A program made the position numbers and the translations under genes. Below, one piece after another: positions 57,926 through 64,000 of a DNA stretch of 64,000 nucleotides. Below the pieces are notes generated by a model. It saw only the letters and a list, made by a program, of their open reading frames with translations, made no database searches and was not told the origin of the DNA. The stretch is from Aquarana catesbeiana. Lineage: Eukaryota; Chordata; Amphibia; Anura; Ranidae. Each line of letters opens with the position of its first letter. Positions within the stretch are counted from its first letter, which is position 1. The stretch covers positions 489,477,081 through 489,541,080 of the forward strand of contig NC_133326.1 in NCBI RefSeq assembly GCF_042186555.1, read 5' to 3'.

Positions 57926-58666
57926 TACTGTGCCCATCAATTGCATCCTCACTGTGCCCATCAATTGCAATCTCACTGTGTCCATCAATTGCAGCCTCAC
58001 TGTGCCCATCAATTTCAGCCTCACTGTGCCCATCAATTGCATCCTCATTGTGCCCATCAAATGCAGCCTCACTGTGCCCATCAATTGCAGGCTCATTGTG
58101 CCCATCAAATGCAGCCTCACTGTGTCCATCAAATGCAGCCTCACTGTGCCTGTCAATTGTAGCTTCACTGTGCCCATCATTGCAGTCTTACTGTGCCCAT
58201 CAATTGCATCCTCACTGTGCTCATCAATTGCAGCCTTACTGTGCCCGTCAATTTCAGCCTCACTGTGCCCATCAATTGCAATCTCACTGTGCCTGTCAAT
58301 GCAGCCTCACTGTGCCCATCAATTGCAGCCTCACTGTGCCCATCAATTTCAGCATTACTGTGCCAATCAATCAGCTTCATTGTACACATCATATGCAGCC
58401 TCACTGTGCCCATCAATTGCAGCCTCACTGTGCCCATAATATGCAGCCTCACTGTGCCCATTAATTGAAACCTCACTGTGCCCATCAAATGCAGGCTCAC
58501 TGTGTCCATCAATTGCAGCCTCACTATGCACATCATATGCAGCCTCACTGTGCCCATCAATTGCAGCTTCACTGTGCTAATCAGTTTCAGCCTCACTGTG
58601 CCCATCATATGCAGCCGCACTGTGCACATCAATTGCAGCCTCACTGTGCCCATCAATTGCAGTCTC
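57926..58666. repeat. 24-bp minisatellite, second block, about 31 units
   Basis: The same unit as the first block. Part of the array (about 58368-58640) repeats the order of variant units seen at about 56121-56420: GTACACATCATATG, CCATAATATG, AATTGAAACC, AAATGCAGGC, TGTGTCCATC, CTATGCAC, GTGCTAATCA. Confidence 0.95.
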
Positions 58667-58913
58667 TGTCAGAGAAATAGTAGAAATTTCACCTGTCAGC
58701 GTCAGCGCTTCCTAGTGCGCCTGCGCGGGAGAGTAGTGCTACGGCGCATACGAGTGCACGATACTGCGGGTCGGCGCACGTGAGTGAGCGGTACGGCGCA
58801 ACGGCATGGGCACGCGCGCACCACTGTGCGCACAACGTGAGTCTCCTGGCGGGCCTATATAAAGCAGTCTTGTTGCTTGTCTCATTGCTGGTTTGTCTTT
58901 TCAGCTTCCAGTG
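58667..58913 (+). repeat. 5' LTR, part shared with the visible 3' LTR
   Basis: TGTCAGAGAAATAGTAG start, conserved against 63754-64000 with scattered substitutions. The LTR continues past 58913, but its end cannot be seen because the 3' copy is truncated by the window. Confidence 0.9.
58856..58863 (+). promoter_or_regulatory. LTR TATA box
   Basis: TATATAAA in GGGCCTATATAAAGCAG, about 190 bp into the LTR; the same box is at 63943-63950 in the 3' LTR. Probably the U3 core promoter. Confidence 0.7.
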
Positions 58914-59460
58914 TTCCTGTTCCCAAATCTTGTTTACCTGTACCTGCCTCCTGTGACCCGGATCGCCTTGACCACCTCTGAACGTCTCCTGCACTTGACT
59001 TTGGCTTGCCTTACGGACTTCTCTTCCTGCCTGATCCCTGTGTTTGACCCCCGGCCTGTTCTAAGGACTTTGCTATTGCCTGATCCCTGTGTTTGATCCT
59101 CGGCCTACTATAAGGACTTCCCCTCTGCCTGACTAACGTGCATGACCCCGGCTTGCTTAAGGACTTCCCCTCTACTTATCCATGGTGTTTGACCCTCAGC
59201 TTCTTCATTAGACTTTACTTCAATCACCCTCTCCAGATCAAGGTGTTTGATCCTCAGCCGGTTTTCCTCATCGGTCCAGCATCCTAGTCTTCTCTCTGCC
59301 AGGAGTTCCTTCATGCAAGCCTCCTCTACCTGCTGGCGACCCGTGCCCCTCCATGCCCAATACCCTCTGTGCCACCTCCAGGGGTATAGCACACTCAGTT
59401 GCAAGGGAAGCCACTCTCAGCATCTCGGCCCTGGTGAGTACCTGATAGTACAAACCAGCC

Positions 59461-60443
59461 ATGAGCGAGGCCGACGGGACTGGCTCTCCCCTTGAGGCGC
59501 TCTGCCACCAGGTTTCAGCCCTTACCCAGGCTGTTCAGAGACTCCAAGATGGCTATTTCCAGATTGAAGGCCGTCTTCAACACCTGACTACTTCTTCAAG
59601 CCTCTCGGACACTATGTCAGCATCTGCCAGCAGGACATCTCCCCCTCAGAGCCAAGTCAACCCAGCTCCCGCAGTGGTAATGACCCTTCCTGGACCCTGG
59701 GTCCCCACTCCGGAACGGTTTTCCGGGAACCGGAAGAGGTACAGGGCATTCAAAAATGCTTGCCTATTGTATTTTGCCCTCCAATCCAGGACTTTTCATT
59801 CCAAATCCGTGAAGGTGGGATTTATTATATCCTTACTATCTGATGAACCGCAATCTTGGGCTCACAACCTATTGAGCAGAAGAGTCCCCTTCTCAACTCG
59901 ACAGACACCTTCTTTGATTCAATGGCCCAGCTATATGACAACCCACAACGCACTGCCACAGCCGAGTCCATCCTGCACACCCTGACCCAGGGAAAGAGAC
60001 CTGTGGAGGACTATACTATGGAATTCTGAAAATGGTCTGGGGACACCAACTGGAATGAGGCCGCTCTTAAATACCAATACCGTCAAGATCTCTCAGAAAC
60101 TCTAAAGGACGAACTGGCTCGGGTGGATACTCCTGCCTCCTTGGAAGACCTAATCCAACTCGCCACCAAACTTGACAGACGCCTACGGGAGCGTCGCTCG
60201 GATCGCTTCCAGTCCTCAAGACCCACCTGGATGCTGCCCCGGGTGCCACCTGTTCCTGCACCTTCTGCGGCCTCCTCCTCATCCCCCGATTGTGAGCCTA
60301 TGCAACTGGGTTTAGTTCTGTCCCCGCTCTCTCCTGATGAAAGACTCCGCCAATGCCAAGCCAACCTTTGCCTGTACTGTGAGGAGGCCGGCCACTTCTT
60401 ACGCCCTGTCAGACCTAGTAAGTGTCGTCCACAGTCTGCATGA
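59461..60443 (+). pseudogene. gag: Ty3/gypsy Gag, broken
   Basis: The N-terminal half (59461 to about 59895) begins MSEADGTGSPLEALCHQVSA and includes a capsid-like region with PERFSGNRKRYRAFKNACLL and an FIISLLSDEPQSWA block. The frame then shifts and continues in another frame (KRPVEDYTMEF), with TGA at 60027-60029. It goes on through LKYQYRQDLSETLKDELARV to a zinc knuckle CLYCEEAGHF whose last cysteine is not in frame. Gag packages the element RNA in particles. The two breaks mean no full protein. It overlaps the protease frame by about 20 bp. Confidence 0.88.
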
Positions 60444-63400
60444 ACTTTCAAGTTGCTAGTTCAATTCAATCTCACCTTGTCCTCCCGGTCTCATTACAGG
60501 TGGCGGAAGAGGAGGTCCGGCTGCCGACCATCGTTGACTCAGGAGCCTGCAGTTGCTTTCTGGATGCATCTCTATCCCAAAGCCTGCACATTCCCCTACA
60601 AGTCAAGAAACAATGTCTGCAGATACATCTGGCAGATGGGTCCCTACCCTGCTCTGGGCCCGTCACTCAGGAAACTAAGCCTATTCTTACTTCCACGGAC
60701 TCTGGCCATAAAGAATTTCTTTGCTTTGACATTATAAGTTCACCTATGTTTCCAATTATCCTGGGATATCCATGGTTACAGGCCCATGATCCTCAGATAA
60801 ATTGGAGCAAAAAAGAAATTCTTTTCTCCTCCACGTATTGCTCCCAGCATTGTCTTGTGCCAAAATACGACAGAACTGCTCCTTGTTTAACTCTATAACC
60901 AGTACCAGATAACCTTCAGTATGTCCCCTCAGCATATCATGAATTTCTGAACATTTTTGAAAAGAAAGCAGACAGTTTGCCACCCCATCGGCCTTATGAT
61001 TGCCCTATTGATCTCCTACCCTTGTCTGAAATTCCTTTCGGCCGCATTTTTCCCCTATCAGAGATCGAACTAGAAGCCCTCCGCTCCTACATCGACGAAA
61101 ATCTTGAGAAAGGATTCATCTGTTCTTCTTCTCCAGCCGGAGCAGGAATCTTCTTCGTCGAAAAGAAAGACGGATCCCTGAGGCCTTGTGTGGACTATAG
61201 GGAACTTAATAAAATTACTATCAAGAACAGGTATCTGCTCCCTCTTATTCCTGAACTCTTCCAACGTCTCCGAACCGCTCAAGTATTTACCAAATTAGAT
61301 CTCCGGGGAGCATACAATCTTGTTCGGATACGTGATGGAGACGAGTGGAAGACAGCCTTCAGGTCTAGATTTGGGCACTTTGAATATTTAGTGATGCCTT
61401 TTGGGCTCTGTAATGCCCCGGCTACATTTCAACATCTGGTCAACGACATCTTCCGTGAGTATCTGGATAACTTTGTAATTGTTTATCTTGACGACATCTT
61501 AATTTTTTCCACCACAGTAGAAATACATCGTATCCATGTGAAGAAGGTGCTCACGATCCTCAGAAAACACAGCCTATACTTGAAAGGGGAAAAATGTGAA
61601 TTTGAGAAGGATACCATCCAGTTCCTCGGGTTCATTATCTCTGTAGGAGGGGTCGCAATGGACCCACAGAAAGTTAGAGCAATCCAGGATTGGCCAGCCC
61701 GTCAGATAAAAAGGGGATCCAGCGATTTATTGGCTTTGCCAATTTTTATCGCAGATTCATTAAAGGATTCTCTTCCATCATCTCCCCATCACTCAACTAA
61801 CCCGCCAGCAAACTAGGTTCCAATGGTCCCAGGAAGCCCAGGAAGCTTTCAATGAACTAAAGAGACTTTTCATGTCGGCTCCTATTCTCCAACATCCCAA
61901 TCCAGTTTTACCCTATGTGCTTGAAGTGGATGCCTCGGAGTCGGCAATGGGGGCAATCCTGTCTCAAAGAAGTGGCCAAAAAGCTCTGCTCCATTCGGTT
62001 GCTTTTGCCTCTCGTAAACTCAGCCCTCTAGCCATAAAATTTGCCTTAGAAGAGTGGAGATATTTGCTGGAAGGGGCATCCCAACCCATCATGATTTTCA
62101 CAGACCACCGTAACCTGGAGTATCTTCGAACAGCCAAACGCCTTAGACCTCGTCAGGCCCGTTGGGCCTTATTCTTCTCCAGGTTCAATTTCCATATCTC
62201 CTACCAACTTGGCTCTAAGAACGGGAAGGCGGACGCACTCTCCTGTATGTTCCCAGAAAACAATCAATCAAAAGAACCTGGAACCATTCTATCTCCACAC
62301 ATCTTTCTTAGCCTCATGCAGCCCAACCTCAGATCAGCCATTAAACAGGCCTCCAGTCAATGTACTGAACCCGAAGTATCCTCCCTGGAAAAGAGAGAAG
62401 GGTTGTTATGGGCCCAAGACAAGGTATTCGTTCCTCCTCCAGTAAGACTTCAGATTTTGCAAACTTTTCACGACCACAGGCTGGCAGGACACTTTGGAAT
62501 ACAGAAGACTTCCGAACTAATCAAACGCTCTTTCTGGTGGCCGGGTTGGTGACAAGACTGTAAAGAGTATGTACAATCCTGTATTTCCTGCCATAGCAGT
62601 AAGGGGTCAAACGCCAAGGCATGGGGACTTTTAAGATCTTTGCCCGTTCCTGAACGTCCCTGGAAAGAAGTCTCTATGGATTTTATCGTTGACCTGCCCC
62701 CCTCTGAGAAGTTTACTACCATCCTAGTGGTTGTTGACCACCTCTCAAAAATGGCACACTTCCTGCCCATAATAGGCACTCCTTCTGCTTCAATGACTGC
62801 AAATATCTTTATAAGAGAAGTGGTAAGACTTCATGGTGTTCCTCACAATATTGTATCCGACAGGGGAATTCAATTAACTTCAAAATGTTGGAAGGATCTG
62901 TGCAAATCTCTAGAAATCAAGACCTCCCTCTCTTCTGCATATCATCCACAAAGCAATGGTCAAACAGAGAGGATGAATCAAACTCTAGAGCAATACCTCA
63001 GTTGTTTCTGCTCCTACTCCCAAGATGACTGGTCCTCTCTTTTACCTTGCGCAGGGTTTGCCTACAACAACTCCATACACTCTGCCATCAACCAAACGCC
63101 TTTCTGGGCAAACTACGGTTTTCACCCTTGTTTTCTACCAGATTCCATTCCAGAAGTTGCAACTCCTGCCGCACAGGATCGAATATATTTTATCCAAACA
63201 AATTTCTTGCAAATTCAAGAAGCCATGAAGAAAGCTCAAAGAAGCTACGAAGAGTACTACAATAGAGGAAGAAAGAGTAACCCAAGTTTCAAAGTTGGAG
63301 ATAAAGTGTGGCTATGTGCTATCAATCCCAAACTACCTTGCCTGTCACATAAATTAGGCCCGAAGTTCATTGGTCCTTTTGAAATTAGGAGGGTAGTAAA

Positions 63401-63767
63401 TCCTGTGGCTTTGGAACTGACCTTGCCTAGCTCTTATAGGATATACCCGGTGTTCCATGCCTCTTTACTAAAGCCAGTCATCCCCAACTCTTTCCTGGGA
63501 AGAGGAGAACTACCTCCTCCACCAATTGGGATTGAAGGAGAAGAGGAATTTGAAGTGGAGGCAATAGTAGACTGCAGAAAGAGGGGGGGATGGGTGCAAT
63601 ACTTAATTAAGTGGAAGGGGTATCCCCTGGAGGACAATTCTTGGGAACCTTCTAGCAATGTCCATGCTCCTCACTTAGTGCAAGAATTTCACAGAAGACA
63701 CCCAGGGATCTTGGCTAGGTCGGGCATCCGGACGCTGCCCCTTGGGGGGTCACTGTCAGAGAAATAG
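60422..63767 (+). pseudogene. pol: Ty3/gypsy Pol (protease, RT, RNase H, integrase, chromodomain), broken
   Basis: Protease: VDSGACSCFLD near 60530. RT: PCVDYRELNKITIKNRYLLP, LDLRGAYNLVRI, MPFGLCNAPATFQHLVNDIF and the catalytic YLDDILIFS near 61480. RNase H: LEVDASESAMGAILSQ (61921) and FTDHRNLEYL. Integrase: zinc-binding HH..CC (RLAGHFGIQKT, CISCHSSK), then D in MDFIVDLPPS, D in SDRGIQLTSKCW and E in HPQSNGQTERMNQ. The C-terminal chromodomain (YLIKWKGYPLEDNSWEP) is at about 63550-63715. Breaks: TAA at 60896-60898, a frameshift near 61715 and TGA at 62550-62552. It copies the RNA and integrates the DNA. Catalytic residues survive but the polyprotein does not. Confidence 0.93.
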
Positions 63768-64000
63768 TAGAAATTTCACCTGTTAGCATTGGCGCTTCAC
63801 AGTGCGCCTGCGTGGGAGAGTAGCGTTACGGCGCATACGAGTGCACGATACTGCGTGTCGGCGCACGTGAGTGCGCGGTACGGTGCAACAGCGTAGGCAC
63901 ACGCGCACCACTGTGCGCACAACGTGAGTCTCCTGGCAGGCCTATATAAAGCAGTTTTGTTGCTTGTCTCATTGCTGGTTTGTCTTTTCAGCTTCCAGTG
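63754..64000 (+). repeat. 3' LTR, truncated by the window end
   Basis: Starts TGTCAGAGAAATAGTAG after the polypurine tract, with the TATA box at 63943-63950. Base differences from the 5' LTR are scattered throughout. Confidence 0.92.

Larger units (their letters stand above)
58667..64000 (+). mobile_element. Ty3/gypsy chromovirus-type LTR retrotransposon, 3' end outside the window
   Basis: The 5' LTR starts TGTCAGAGAAATAGTAG at 58667 and the 3' LTR starts with the same sequence at 63754; the window ends 247 bp into the latter. Gag, protease, RT, RNase H, integrase and a C-terminal chromodomain follow in that order, the Ty3/gypsy (Metaviridae) order. The polypurine tract is TTGGGGGG at 63743-63750. 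It lies directly after the minisatellite. The 5' LTR end and primer-binding site could not be fixed. LTR differences and four to five coding breaks show it is an old inactive copy. Confidence 0.93.

Noticed and set aside
55924..58666. CRISPR-like array
   Set aside because: Units are contiguous and similar throughout, with no unique spacers; the context is a vertebrate genome.
55720..58785. Very long open frames on both strands (QPHCAHQM, SLTVPINC, MGTVRLQL, DGHSEAAI repeats)
   Set aside because: They are products of a 24-bp minisatellite open in several frames; no domain, no start context and equal openness in competing frames.
1..64000. Host protein-coding gene, tRNA or rRNA
   Set aside because: No frame with spliced host-like domains and no recognisable A/B boxes or rRNA segments were seen by eye; a profile search could still find a small RNA gene.

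Overview
This window looks like intergenic DNA from a large vertebrate genome, most likely a frog and probably ranid-like. That is an inference from the repeat families: T2-type (Kolobok) MITEs with TTAAAGGRR ends, PIF/Harbinger elements with TGCCCCGTACACACG ends, piggyBac elements starting TTAACCACTTG, L2 and L1/Tx1-like LINEs, Penelope-like fragments and a chromodomain Ty3/gypsy element. I found no host protein-coding gene, rRNA or tRNA. Almost every recognisable reading frame belongs to a mobile element.

Layout. 1-1300 is the 3' part of a Penelope-like reverse transcriptase. About 2190-3280 is an L2-type LINE tail on the minus strand; a sister copy lies at 39828-40847 on the plus strand. 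4718-8368 holds a palindromic MITE, an AT microsatellite and two MITEs that share one TTAA. 8740-11117 is a Tc1-like transposon split by a small retroelement-like insertion carrying a hammerhead-ribozyme-like motif. 11785-13727 is an L1/Tx1-like LINE 3' fragment. From 14650 to 22910 there are several noncoding repeats with hammerhead-like motifs, including a tandem pair at 17136-19662.

The centre (23524-39694) is a three-level Russian doll of DNA transposons, each with its own terminal repeats and target duplication. A pogo/Tigger element (TA) contains a PIF/Harbinger element (TTA), which contains a 7.15-kb piggyBac element (TTAA). The Harbinger carries three gene-like units: a spliced DDE transposase, a spliced Myb/SANT-like (NAIF1-like) protein and a MADF-domain protein. 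The piggyBac landed in the MADF domain codons. The piggyBac has a transposase with one internal stop and a block of about 380-bp repeats whose first unit is inverted.

42691-55500 is an L1/Tx1-like LINE (plus strand) into whose ORF2 a full-length sister copy has inserted in reverse, with a 15-bp target duplication. 55924-58666 is a 24-bp minisatellite in two blocks around a GC-rich segment with a TATA-type promoter. The window ends in a Ty3/gypsy chromovirus-type element (58667 onward) with gag and pol broken by a few stops and frameshifts; its 3' LTR is cut by the window end.

How it works together: these are successive layers of parasites. Autonomous copies supply enzymes (transposases, RT/endonuclease, RT/integrase) and the short MITEs and hammerhead repeats are passengers. 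The nesting gives relative ages: pogo before Harbinger before piggyBac, and outer LINE before inner LINE.
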